NCBI RefSeq assembly: GCF_022201045.2
Contig: NC_068561.1
Span: 22,946,501-23,010,500 of the forward strand
DNA length: 64,000 nucleotides
Direction: 5' to 3'
Source: Citrus sinensis
Lineage: Eukaryota > Streptophyta > Magnoliopsida > Sapindales > Rutaceae
Shown here: piece by piece, positions 1-9,735 of the stretch
Position numbering within the stretch: the first letter of the stretch is position 1
Layout of the letters: every line of letters starts with the position of its first letter
Translations under genes and position numbers: made by a program
The notes under the pieces: model-generated
Databases searched by the model: none
What the model saw: only the letters and a program-made list of their open reading frames with translations
What the model was told of the DNA's origin: nothing

Positions 1-1045
1 ATTAAAATGAAAAACTGTCTGTCAACTTAATTAAGTAAATATCTTAAAACTTGGATTGACCATGTAGTTATTTGTATAATCAGGTCGCTTTTGCCTTTCA
101 TCGGCTGTATCCAACGTATTTGACATTGGCACAGCCGCTTCAAAATTTTTCATTATATCTCAGAGAACAAACCTTTTTGCACTTTATAATTTTTTTTGCC
201 CCCCGTTTTGGGTTATATTCTTAATTATTCGGTCGTCACAAATATTATATTTTAACGAAGAATGTCAGTTGATATTTTGGTTATTTTTAATTAAATATTA
301 GTCATAAGCAAACAGTCGAACTTTACGTGGGCTGCTGTAATGTAGGCTTGGCCTAATTTTGGCCCGAAACATGGCAGCCCGCCATTGACCGCAGACTGTA
401 CAGGACAAAATGGATTTTAAATGATGAATTTGCTGCTCCTTACATGACTAATTAAATTAATTCACTATGATTATCCCTAAATTAATTAATTACAGTCAGT
501 CAATTACTATTCATTAAAAAATAATAGTTATGTGACTTATTTAAAAAAAATCCCAATTGAAATTTATTTATGAGTATAAAATATAAGAAGGGCTTAACTG
601 CTTGAGGGCTTAACTCTATTTGACCCTTTCGTCAAAGCCGGTGCCGACGTGCTGCCAAGACTCAATGCAGAAGCTGTCATCAAACAAGCCTTGTTTCAAT
701 AGCAAAGAAGAAGAAAAGAGAAAATCGGGACCATTTGTTTTTAATTTTTCAATAGATACATGTCAAATACCTTGTTATCTAATATGAACATAGATTCAAT
801 CATCTTGTATTGTTTTAAAAATGTATAATTTTTTTAATATTACAATTCAAATATATTAATATTTATAATAAAAAAACTTACCAAAACTTCATAAATAATT
901 TTGTAATAGCAAAGTTAGATTTGTGCTCAATATATATAGTCATATTTACTTTCAAATATTTAGAAGAAAATGAACTATCACTAAAAAAATCATTGGAAAC
1001 TTCTAAATTTATTTTGTAATGTAGTAGTTCAGACTAGATACATTT
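1..1045. other. Intergenic, no gene seen
   Basis: AT-rich DNA without a convincing open reading frame, RNA gene or terminal-repeat element. Many short A/T runs. I can assign nothing here. Confidence 0.6.
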
Positions 1046-1413
1046 TGTTGAGTTATGTCTTACATTGGCTAGTAAATGGGAGATGCTTGGGTTTATAAGG
1101 TGGTAGGTCACTCCACCTAAAATGCTAGTCTTTTGGGTTGGATATTTAGAAATCTTATGCTAAGTCCCCCCAACAAGGGGTATCAGAGCTAGACCCTAGT
1201 AGCCGGAATGTGGTGGTGGAACAACTCAGGTGTGTCGGACGAAAGGACCGGGGTCCGGCGGTGGTTTCGTCCGAGGGGGGGAATGTTGAGTTGTGTCTCA
1301 CATTGACTAGTAAAGGGGAGATGCTTGGGTTTATAAGGTAGTAGGTCACTCCACCTAAAATGCTAGTCTTTTGGGTTGGGTATCTAGAAATCTTATGCTA
1401 AGTCCCCCCAACA
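1046..1413 (+). mobile_element. TRIM-type miniature LTR retrotransposon
   Basis: Two near-identical direct repeats of 130 bp, 1046-1175 and 1284-1413, each start TGTTG and end CAACA, the standard LTR TG...CA ends. The internal part is only about 108 bp. It begins with GGGGTATCAGAGC, matching the primer-binding site complementary to initiator tRNA-Met, and ends in a purine run (CGAGGGGGGGAA) just before the right LTR, as a polypurine tract should. Flanks CATTT (1041-1045) and CATAT (1414-1418) look like a 5-bp target duplication with one change. There is no coding capacity, so it is a non-autonomous terminal-repeat retrotransposon in miniature. Strand is inferred from PBS to PPT order. Short ORFs inside are not genes. 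Confidence 0.88.
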
Positions 1414-2541
1414 CATATCTATGCCCAAAATAACCAAATCTATGTCTAAATATTTTGAAGAAAATCAACCATCTAAGGCACATGAAAGTTCCCTTAAAAA
1501 TTATAAAATTGAACCAATTCCACAAATGGATTCTACAAGATATTAATTTGAAAGTTATATAGGAAGATTCTCGTGTTCACATATTTTTTTTTTCTATGCA
1601 TTAGCTAGAGAAGTTCAATATGAACAGTTTTAAGAACATAAAAATTAACCACTCGAGCCTTTAGTCGAATCATGAACCAATGATGACACCTTTTTAATTT
1701 CCTCTCTGCCATTTGTGGGTAGAAGGATATATATCTCTCCAGGGGTAGAGATCATTGAGACTTTTTTTTGTTTTTTTAATTTAATTCTCTCTCATTTTTA
1801 TCTGTAGTACTAAATACCCTTTCACATGTATTGGGGTTAGAAATTGCACCTCCTAGTTTGATTCTTTAAGATTCATTTTAGGTAAACATTTCCGTCATGA
1901 AACAGAACAATGCATGCAAGTCATGGCTATACAGCCGAAAATATAGAAGATCGGGGCAGCATATCGAAGTCGGGTTTTGGCACGTTTTGTATGATTAATT
2001 TAATGAACAGCTAGAGAGTCAATAAATAGTACGCGGGTTTGATTGATCAACAAGATTTTTCTCATTATAAATTTATTTCCGATGCAAAGGAACATAATAG
2101 TGCATGAAAGCTGGCTCTTGTGATGGAAATTGAGAGTGGGTTCAGTATCAATGTTTCTTTTCTGAGAAACGTCTTTGACTTATTTCTTTTGGATATCAAA
2201 GATCGCGATGTGATTGTGTGGCCAAGTAAATACAAAGCTTAGTGTCCTTCATTTAGACTTTTATTCTTCTTTTAGTTTTGGATTAAAGATACTTTTTTTT
2301 ATTCTACAAAAGTCTTGTTCTAGATGAAGACATATTCACAATGAATCCAAGCATTCTCTGCATATTCAAAGATGATTGACCTTGACTTTTAAATTTTTTT
2401 AAACTGACGCTTTATTACATAAATTTTGTTTTATAGAATTTTGAGATCATCCTAGCGTGTGCATGTGGAGAGCGCAAGTAGACTGTAATTGTAACATCAT
2501 AACAGAAAAAAAAAATAATAATAAGAAGAAGGGGAGATTTT
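1414..2541. other. Intergenic, no gene seen
   Basis: AT-rich spacer between the TRIM element and the hAT-like element. I see no supported gene or element. Confidence 0.55.
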
Positions 2542-2549
2542 CTCTTTAG

Positions 2550-4261
2550 CTGGGGTGGGCATTCGGGTTGGGTTGAACCGAATCGAAATTTATCTTGAGT
2601 TTTGATTCGGTTTGGTTCGAACTAGCAAACCTGATCGGTTTTGTATTAAAAAAAGGGAAAAGGACATTCAACCCCCCAACGTTTAGGAAAATAGACAAAA
2701 AACTCCTCAACGTTTCAAAAATGACTTATAACCCCCTTTCCGTTAATAAACACTGTTTGTTTTAGCAGTAAATTTATTTTTAATTTTTAATTACTATTAT
2801 ACCTTTATAATAAATATAAATTAATATATTGATTTGAGACATGTCACAATTAATAATTTTTTTAAAACTAAAAATTGAGATACAATTACATATTTGCCCA
2901 AATTATTTGCTATAAATTATACCTTTCTAATGATCAAACCTTTCATATGTGATTATTATTAATAAAACGAAATTTGATTAAACCCTTTTTCTTTGAGGAA
3001 TCAAAACGATATTATTATTGTTAGAAAGGTATAATTTATAGTAAATAATTTTGGCAAAAAAATAATTGTATCTTAATTTTAAGCTTTTAAAAAATTATTA
3101 ATTGTGATATATCTCAAATTAATATATTAATTTTTTATTATAAGGGTATAATAGTAATTAAAAATTAAAAATAAATTTACTGTTAAAACAAACAGTGTTT
3201 GTTAACGGAAAGGGGGTTATAAGTCGTTTTTGAAACGTTAAGGGATTTTTTGTCTCTTTTCCTAAATGTTAGGGGGTTGAATGTCCTTTTCCCTTAAAAA
3301 AATAAAAAATAAATAAAAATACCTCCAAATCCCTTCATGCCCAACTCTCGCAACTCTGCCAAGTCCCAACTGCCACGCGGCCGCCAGCCCACCATCAATC
3401 GTCAGCATCATCTATTAACTCCACCGCGCACCAGCAGCAGTCGATTTCACATCCCATCAACAATGCCGCTTGATTTCATGTCCCATCAGTAAACGCCACC
3501 TGATTTGCGCTTCCATCTCATCGGCCGTCGGCGCTGCAGCACTTGAAGGTTAATCTTTGACGTCGTAGGCTCGCAACCTTCACTTGATGTTGATGGTCAT
3601 TGGGAAGCTTGTTCTGTTTATTTTTTTTGTTTCACCAAATCAATAAAATACTTTTATTATAAGATTAATTTGAAAAAAAATATGTCTAAATCTAATTGCA
3701 CCTTGGAGCAATGGAGCTAATCATGAGGGTGATGTTGGGGCAAAGCGAACTTGTATATTTTGAAGCAAACTAGCTACCAAATCGAAAGAAGAAAAATGGA
3801 CAAAAAAGGGAATCAAATTTAGTGGAGTATGGTTAGATTTTCATGTATGAATTAATTAATTTTTTATGCTCTGCAATTTAGATAACGTTTTGGGTTTATT
3901 TGTTGGGGCTTTGCCTATTTTGTCTATAATTTGTATTGTTATCTCGTTTAAAAAATGTTTTATTTTTAGTATTTGTAACAAATTATGGTTGGATAGTGCT
4001 AATGCTTGATTCGCTAAAAACAGAAGTAGATTTTACCAATTGATTTAAGCTGTTACGAATTTTTTTAATGCAAAATTGCAACGCCAAACCGTAATTGAAT
4101 CTGAAATTTGAAACTGAACCCAAACCAAAATTTGAAATCAAACTACACTTAACCGAAATAACTTTTCAAACAGTTTAGGTTGAATTCTCATACTTGAACC
4201 GTTTACAACCCGAACCGAAAACCATAAAGACATAATCAAAAAAGGAAAACACAAATCCCTA
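2550..4261. mobile_element. hAT-like non-autonomous transposon, 1.7 kb
   Basis: The left end reads TGGGGTGGGCATTCGGG, followed by the GGTTGAACCGAAT-type run typical of plant hAT ends. The right side carries the complementary CCCGAACCGAAAACC-type run near 4208-4225 and ends in CCCTA. Both ends are flanked by CTCTTTAG (2542-2549 and 4262-4269), an exact 8-bp target duplication, the size expected for hAT. The terminal repeats are imperfect, so the element is old. The interior (about 3320-3600) is unusually C-rich for the region and carries no intact transposase. A separate MULE-type MITE is nested at 2655-3293. Confidence 0.6.
2655..3293. mobile_element. MULE-type foldback MITE nested in hAT-like element
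   Basis: A 639-bp inverted repeat. The left arm begins GGGAAAAGGACATTCAACC and is mirrored at the right end (GGTTGAATGTCCTTTTCCC). The arms are roughly 300 bp and nearly meet near 2970, so the whole element can fold into one hairpin. The flanks TTAAAAAAA (2646-2654 and 3294-3302) are identical 9-bp duplications, the Mutator-superfamily signature, though low in complexity. It has no coding capacity. It lies inside the hAT-like element, so it inserted later. Confidence 0.82.
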
Positions 4262-4269
4262 CTCTTTAG

Positions 4270-5044
4270 CACTTGCAATTTTTGAGTTTTTCACCATTTA
4301 TCAGTTATCACTCTTTAATTTTCATATTACTTCATTGTTTTGATGTCAAAATTTTTATAGAAAAGTTCATATAAAATTCTAAATTCTCAATTACAAAATA
4401 AGTTTAAAAAAAATAAGTTAAGAGATTGATGAAATGTTGTAATTAAAATTGTAGGAAGAAAATTGCAAAATCACATAATTATTTGATTTTTTTTTATGAT
4501 CAATGAGCAAAATACTTAATTGTACATATCATCATTGATTAGCTTAAAAACAAACAAAATTACTTCCCCCTATATATATATATATATATTTGCTCTCTCT
4601 CCCTCCATTCTCTGTTTTCTTTAAATGAGTGATTAAAATTGAATTTTAAATTTTGATGTTGACAATCATGTCTTTTTTCACTTTATTTATAATTAAGTTA
4701 TTTTTTTCACTAGATTTGAAAAGCAAAAATAGACTAGAAGAGAAAAAAATAAGGAGATGATCTTAATTATTAGTTATACTATCTCCTAAACAATTTATTT
4801 TTATTTCCAAATTAAATTATAAAGCTCTAAACCAAGTCAGAATTTCAATTAACCAAACAACACTATTTTCATAGGTTAAATTCTTTTTTTTTTTTTTGGA
4901 ATGAAAATTCATTAACTAAAAAATAACCGTCAAACTAGCATGGAATTCAGTTAAAAAAAGGAAATAATTCAAAAAAATGTGAACAACTAATACGGAGTCA
5001 TTTTGGTACAATGCATCGACCTACATATGAATTATATATATTAT
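4270..5044. other. Intergenic with (TA)n microsatellite
   Basis: AT-rich sequence. A TA dinucleotide run lies at 4571-4589 and a T run near 4889-4898. No gene is supported. Confidence 0.55.
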
Positions 5045-5290
5045 ATATTGAGCAAGTGCAAGACAAAGTTTCGAGGAAAAACAACACTCCTTCATAAATT
5101 AAAAAAGAAAATGTCACAATTTAATCCTAACTCTAAAAGAAAACTTTTTCACTAAGATACATGCACTATGTCCTGTGCTAAGAATTGTTTTAAAATTGTT
5201 CTCAAACCCTTACCTATCACCTATCAACTTAAATTTTAGGGCTAAATGATTTCTATCTTCAAGGTAAATTTCATATTTGATTCTTCCTAT
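5045..5290. repeat. Noncoding repeat, copy 1 (first part)
   Basis: Matches 6870-7100 at clearly similar spacing: shared ACACTCCTTCATAAATTA-like text, TTTTCACTAAGATACAT, and a TTTCTATCTTCAAGGTAAATTT-like stretch. In copy 2 the sequence runs directly into a segment (7110-7210) that in copy 1 lies at 5905-6005, so copy 1 is split by about 600 bp. Part of the duplication around the CAF1 genes. Confidence 0.6.
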
Positions 5291-5904
5291 ATATAACCTA
5301 AGCTCTTTTACAGCATACTGTCGCCTCCCTCGTTTCTTGCCGGAATTTCTCCGGCCACTCATCTTAGCCCCCTTCTCTAAGGGGTCAGGCCCAGAATTGA
5401 GATCAAATCACCCATATGCGTTCTTCTGGTAATCTTTTTTGTTTTTTCTTTTTTTTTTTGGGCACGTTTTCTTTATGTATGTTGTAGAAGATATGAAGAA
5501 GATCAACTGAATTGAGGACTGAATTCATGTAGCGGTACACTTTCCTTGCCGGCTCCATTACTGTGTACCTTTTATGGCTTTGTTTTGAATAATGAAATGA
5601 TATCGTTACTTTATGTGTCATCCTTTTTCGGCTTTTCTTTTACCCACTTCATGTGCATAATGATCAACTTTTCTTTTTCTATTTTTTTTTCTTTGTAAAG
5701 CACAGCTTCACAAGAATGTTTAAAACTTGTTGTTGGAGTCTCAACTCTCAGTAACTAGATCCCATGTGACAGTCTCTGTAACTTGGGATTGATGATGCAC
5801 TGCAGTAGCTGCCAAATTAGGGTTTCAGTAGTTGACGTGAAGTATGTGGTTATATATATGTATATAGATTATACGTATTTACAGAAAGTGTAGGTATAGT
5901 TATC
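5291..5904. other. 600-bp block splitting the first repeat copy
   Basis: This block is absent from the corresponding place in repeat copy 2 (between about 7100 and 7110), so it is either an insertion in copy 1 or a deletion in copy 2. The minus strand has short open stretches, for example 72 codons at 5403-5621 with a lysine run from an A-tract, but I recognise no protein family and see no paired terminal repeats. Confidence 0.35.
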
Positions 5905-6005
5905 TTGCCCTCTTCGACCCATCACAATCTATTGTTTTATTCTATATTACATGAGAGGGAATGTTGAGACTTATGTTTTAATACAATTGTTAGAGCCATT
6001 TAACT
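5905..6005. repeat. Noncoding repeat, copy 1 (second part)
   Basis: Matches 7110-7210: shared CCCATCACAATCT, TTGTTTTA-TCTATATTA and GAATGTTGAGACTTA. It marks the continuation of the repeat whose first part lies at 5045-5290. Confidence 0.55.
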
Positions 6006-6149
6006 ATCCACTCACAGCTTTAAGAACTCGTAAATAAAGTTCCATTAGAAGAGAAATTATAATCTGAAGAAAATCCATCAATTACAAGGAAAAGATAAGT
6101 AAGCAAATTGAACCGAAGAAAAACGAAAGAAAAATGTAGAAAAGAATCA

Positions 6150-6860
6150 GTGGAACCTTTTTTTTATTAATCAATTTAATTACATCAAAATGAACATATT
6201 TGATTGAATTTGAACAGAAACATAGTAATTAAAAGAACAAGGACGACTGGACGAGGAATTGATGCTGTAAAACCCTGTGTCATAAATGTTGGAGGTTGAT
6301 GAGGAATCAGCGGCTGGCAATGTCTTGGCGTCGGAATTATCCTTCTTGGCATATGAATTGATCTATTCATGATTCCCTCATCCATTCCAGACAAAATCCC
6401 ATCAAAGACTCTCTCTTCAAACTCGAATTTCTCCTTCATCTTCGCAAACACAGCAGCCGTCACAAAACTATCTGAGCCCGCATTGTGAGCCTCGCCAAGT
6501 CTCTCCACACCCAAAATCTTCGCAAGTTTACTTAACCCTAGATTGCCACCCATTAACCCATCACAGTATTTGGCAACAACTTTAACATCCAAAACACTCT
6601 CAAAATATTTTGTTGCACCCACCGAAAACGCTTTAGCACTTTGTGGCAACGGATGGTTGATGAAGAGTTTAGTGATGTGGGCTAAATCATACAACCCGTG
6701 GAATTAATGTTACCCGTTTGAGGTTCTTGTGTTTAGACAGAATTTCTAAAAATCTGGGCACGAATACGCACTGTGGGATCCCGGCTCTTCGAATCTTGGC
6801 AAAATCCAAGCCGTTGCTTCGCATGAGCCTCATGGATTCCTCAAAGTCCAATTTCTATAT
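6150..6860 (-). pseudogene. Decayed copy of CAF1-like deadenylase
   Basis: Closely related to the intact gene at 8797-9735 and in the same orientation. The 3' two thirds still read as 169 codons (6185-6694), including the motif-III region (MYDLAHITK) and the final AHNAGSDS motif. At about 6702-6707 the text GGAATTAATGTTACCC replaces GGAAGGTTACCC of the intact gene, a 4-nt insertion that breaks the frame. Homology stops near 6855 in an AT-rich run, so the N-terminal part with the first catalytic Asp-x-Glu is missing. The 3' flank (about 6020-6180) is also shared with the intact copy, showing a segmental duplication rather than a retrocopy. Confidence 0.88.
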
Positions 6861-6869
6861 ATATAATGT

Positions 6870-7210
6870 GGCCAGACAAAGTTCTAAAGAAAAACAGTGC
6901 TCCTTCATAAATTAACAAAAAAAAATCACAATCTTATCCTAACTCTAATATAAATCCTTTTACTAAGATACATACACTGTCACATGCTAAGACTTGCTTT
7001 TAAAATTATTCTCAAATGTTATATATTGCCTCTTTTTTTTTAGGTTAACAATTTCTATCTTTAAGGTAAATTTTGAGTTTAGTTCCTCTTATCTATAATT
7101 TTTTTGAGATTTTGCCCTTTTCAACCCATCACAATCTCTTGTTTTACTCTATATTATATGCGAGTGAATGTTGAGACTTAGGCTCTAATATAATTAATTG
7201 TTAGACCAGT
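6870..7210. repeat. Noncoding repeat, copy 2 (unsplit)
   Basis: Second copy of the sequence found in two pieces at 5045-5290 and 5905-6005. It lies just past the truncated end of the CAF1 pseudogene and so brackets it with copy 1. No coding potential or obvious terminal structure. Confidence 0.55.
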
Positions 7211-7275
7211 TACTTATAAGCTAAATTCTTTCTTCCAAATTATAAAATTTCAGTAGTTCAGCAAAGAGAATAACG

Positions 7276-7520
7276 GTGAGAGTTCGTAGAAAGGAATTCT
7301 TCAAACCAAATTACAGGATTTGGATAGCTAGCTTAGGTAAAGAATGGGTAACAGCATTAGAACATCTTGAAATATGGATAATCTTAACAATACCAATCTT
7401 CTTCTTACCCACCTTTTGTGAATCTGACTCGATCAGAAGAGGAATCAGACCAGAAGAGCTACTTGCAACGAAACCTAATGGCCTTTGGCTTTTGAGAATG
7501 CAACATCACTATTGAACACC
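7276..7520 (-). pseudogene. RNase H-like domain fragment (LINE-derived)
   Basis: On the minus strand the translation contains IESDSQK and, further on, ISRCSNAVTHSLPKLA, which match the RVT_3-type RNase H core (IESDS..., HVPRSxNxxAHxLAK) also seen at 32833-33318. The stretch between these motifs is shortened and the domain lacks its first catalytic Asp and Glu. It reads as a decayed fragment of a retrotransposon tail or RNase H-like gene. The plus-strand 79-codon ORF here is the antisense shadow. Confidence 0.6.
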
Positions 7521-8167
7521 GTATTCCTTCCTATAGCTGCCGTAACTTCGCCTTTCGACCCGCCACCTGCTTTCTCCCTCATTTGCTGCATCCACGTTCA
7601 TCTTTTTTCTATTTTAGTGTCATTTTAATTGGACTAAGAGTTTATTCCTCTTTGGGTGTTGGATTAAAAAGATACTTTCTAGACGACTAAAATCTTGTTC
7701 CAGATGAAGATATATTTGCTCGACTTCAAAATTTTTAATCATTTCTAACACTAAAATAACTAACTATATCAATAGAGGGAGAGCAAAATAACCAATCTTT
7801 TATAAGAAAATTTTAAATCATGCTATGACTAATCGAAAATGAACTTTTTTAAAAAAAAGAAAAATTGAATATTAAAAAGACTGACTTGTAATATGCATAT
7901 TTAATAAAGTAGCATTTTGGATAATTCATTGTGCATTTTAATTTTATTTTTTTAAACGCATGGATGGGCAAATATGAAAAGAAATAAATTAAATTGTTTA
8001 TGAAAAATATGCTATTCTTAATAGGGAAAGGCACATTTTGCTGATCACAAATTTATTGAAAGCAAAAGGAACGAGAGAAACTTGTACCGTTAATTTGTAA
8101 TTTTATAGAATTATATTCGTCCTTAATGGGATAGGATCTAGTTTGGAACTTTAAGAAACTTGTAAAT
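7521..8167. other. Intergenic between CAF1 copies
   Basis: AT-rich spacer. The last part (about 8110-8167) is the 3' flank of the intact CAF1 gene and aligns with 5990-6035 in the flank of the pseudogene. No gene is seen. Confidence 0.5.
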
Positions 8168-8645
8168 TGTGAAGCCAGTTAGTTAATTCTGTTAAGAGGT
8201 TAAGTGGCGAGCTGAGTCAGCATTGGTGGGGCCAGGGTTAGTTAAGTTTGTTGCTACTAACAGCTGGACGAAATCAGAGCTATAAAAGGTGGCTCAAGGC
8301 TGATCAACAGAGGGACTTGATTCATGATTTCGAGAGGCTTAGGGTGAGAGATAGAAAATACTTTGTAAGAGATATTTAATCCTTGTCATCAATTGTCTCT
8401 TTGTAATCAATCTGTTCAATAAAAGCTTCAAGCCCAAGAGGGTTCTTCAGCCGTGGATGTAGGTACCTTCGGTACTGAACCACGTAATCTTTTTCTGTGT
8501 TTCTTCCTCTTGCTTCCTCTGTTCTTAGTTCTTTAGTTTTCTTGGTTGAGTTGCTGTTTCTTTATTGTTTGATAATTGTTCTTGAGGAGTTAGTTTGATT
8601 CGTTTGGTTAATCTTGGAGTCGAGATTTGACTGTTAATCTCAACA
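8168..8645 (+). mobile_element. Solo LTR (478 bp) with 5-bp target duplication
   Basis: Starts TGTGAAGCC and ends TCTCAACA, with TAAAT exactly on both sides (8163-8167 and 8646-8650). It contains a TATA-like CTATAAAAG near 8280 and a CAATAAAA polyadenylation-type signal near 8417, as expected of an LTR promoter and R/U5 region. No internal retroelement sequence or second LTR is nearby, so it is a solo LTR, probably of a Copia-type element. The duplicated flank at 6020-6045 (TTTAAGAACTCGTAAATAAAG) is the empty site and contains a single TAAAT, which confirms the insertion. Confidence 0.9.
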
Positions 8646-8796
8646 TAAATAAAGTTTCATTAGAATAGAAATAATAATCCAAATAAAATCTATCAATTAG
8701 AAGGAAAAGTTAACAAATTTAGTAGAACACAGAAGAAAAGCGAAAGAAACATGTAGAAAAGAATCAGTGGAACTTTTTTTTTATTGATCAATTTAA

Positions 8797-9735
8797 TTAC
8801 ATCAAAATGAACATATTTGATTGAATTTGAACAGGAACACAGTAATTAAAAGAACAAGGACTAGGAATTGATGCTGTAAAACCCTGCGTCATAAATGTTG
8901 GAGGTTGATGAGGAATCAGCGGCCGGCAATATCTTGGCCTCGGAATTATCTTTCTTGGCACATGAATTGATCTCTTCATGATTCTCTCATCCATTCCATA
9001 CAAAATCCCATCAAAGACTTTCTCTTCAAACTCGAATTTCTCCTTCATCTTCGCAAACACAGCAGCCGTCACAAAACTATCTGAGCCCGCATTGTGAGCC
9101 TCGCCAAGTCTGTCCACACCCAAAATCTTCGCAAGTTTACTTAACCCTAGATTGCCACCCATTAACCCATCACAGTATTTGGCAACAACTTTAACATCCA
9201 AAACACTCTCAAAATATTTTGTTGCGCCCACCGCAAACGCTCTAGCACTTTGCGGCAACGGATGGTTGATGAAGAGTTTAGTGATGTGGGCTAAATCATA
9301 CAACCCATGGAAGGTTACCCATTTGAGATTCTTGTGTTTAGACAGAATTTCTAACAATCTGGGCACGAATACGCACTGTGGGATCCCGTCTCTTCGAATC
9401 TTGGCAAAGTCCATGCCGTTTCTCTGCATGAGCCGCATGGATTCTTCAACGTAAGGGTCTTTCTGGAAATCAAAATCTGAAAAGTTGAACTCCCACGTAC
9501 TGCCGATGTTGCCTTTGTCATCAGAAAGAGTGATGCCGAGTTGAATGATCTTGGTGTTGTCCACATTGAATTTGAGGTTATTGTAGACGACAGAGGTTGG
9601 TGCGTCTCTGGGCGTGCTGCAAATGAAACCCGGGAACTCTGTATCGATTGATAAGATGTTAAATCGATGTAGAGACTTGTCAAATTGCACACTTTCTTGC
9701 TGAAAGTTCTCCCTCCAAACGCTAATGATCGCCAT
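8797..9735 (-). CDS. CAF1: CAF1-like poly(A) deadenylase (CCR4-NOT), intact
   Basis: A single-exon gene of 312 aa. CAF1/CNOT7 proteins are the DEDD 3'-5' exoribonuclease of the CCR4-NOT complex and shorten mRNA poly(A) tails in the cytoplasm. The catalytic set is complete: D31 and E33 (SIDTEFPG), D147 (GLYDLAHI), and H214/D219 (AHNAGSDS). N-terminal EFNF and QRNGMDF blocks typical of the plant CAF1 family are present. The C-terminal tail (about residue 245 on) is basic and diverged. The motif-III context YDLAHITK differs from the more usual YDFGYLLK-type text, a feature of the divergent plant CAF1 branch. The start is the first ATG of the homologous block. It shares its 3' flank with the decayed copy at 6150-6860, and a solo LTR sits about 150 bp past its stop. 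An antisense 100-codon ORF is a shadow. Confidence 0.93.
   Translation of the reverse strand: MAIISVWRENFQQESVQFDKSLHRFNILSIDTEFPGFICSTPRDAPTSVVYNNLKFNVDNTKIIQLGITLSDDKGNIGSTWEFNFSDFDFQKDPYVEESMRLMQRNGMDFAKIRRDGIPQCVFVPRLLEILSKHKNLKWVTFHGLYDLAHITKLFINHPLPQSARAFAVGATKYFESVLDVKVVAKYCDGLMGGNLGLSKLAKILGVDRLGEAHNAGSDSFVTAAVFAKMKEKFEFEEKVFDGILYGMDERIMKRSIHVPRKIIPRPRYCRPLIPHQPPTFMTQGFTASIPSPCSFNYCVPVQIQSNMFILM

Noticed and set aside
1155-1349. 64-codon minus ORF inside the TRIM element
   Set aside because: It spans both LTR and internal sequence of a noncoding miniature element and has no family resemblance.
5403-5621. 72-codon minus ORF
   Set aside because: Lysine-rich tail comes from an A-tract; no recognisable domain or splice context.
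9152-9692. ORFs of 100 and 113 codons overlapping the CAF1 gene
   Set aside because: Shadows in other frames of the intact CAF1 coding sequence.
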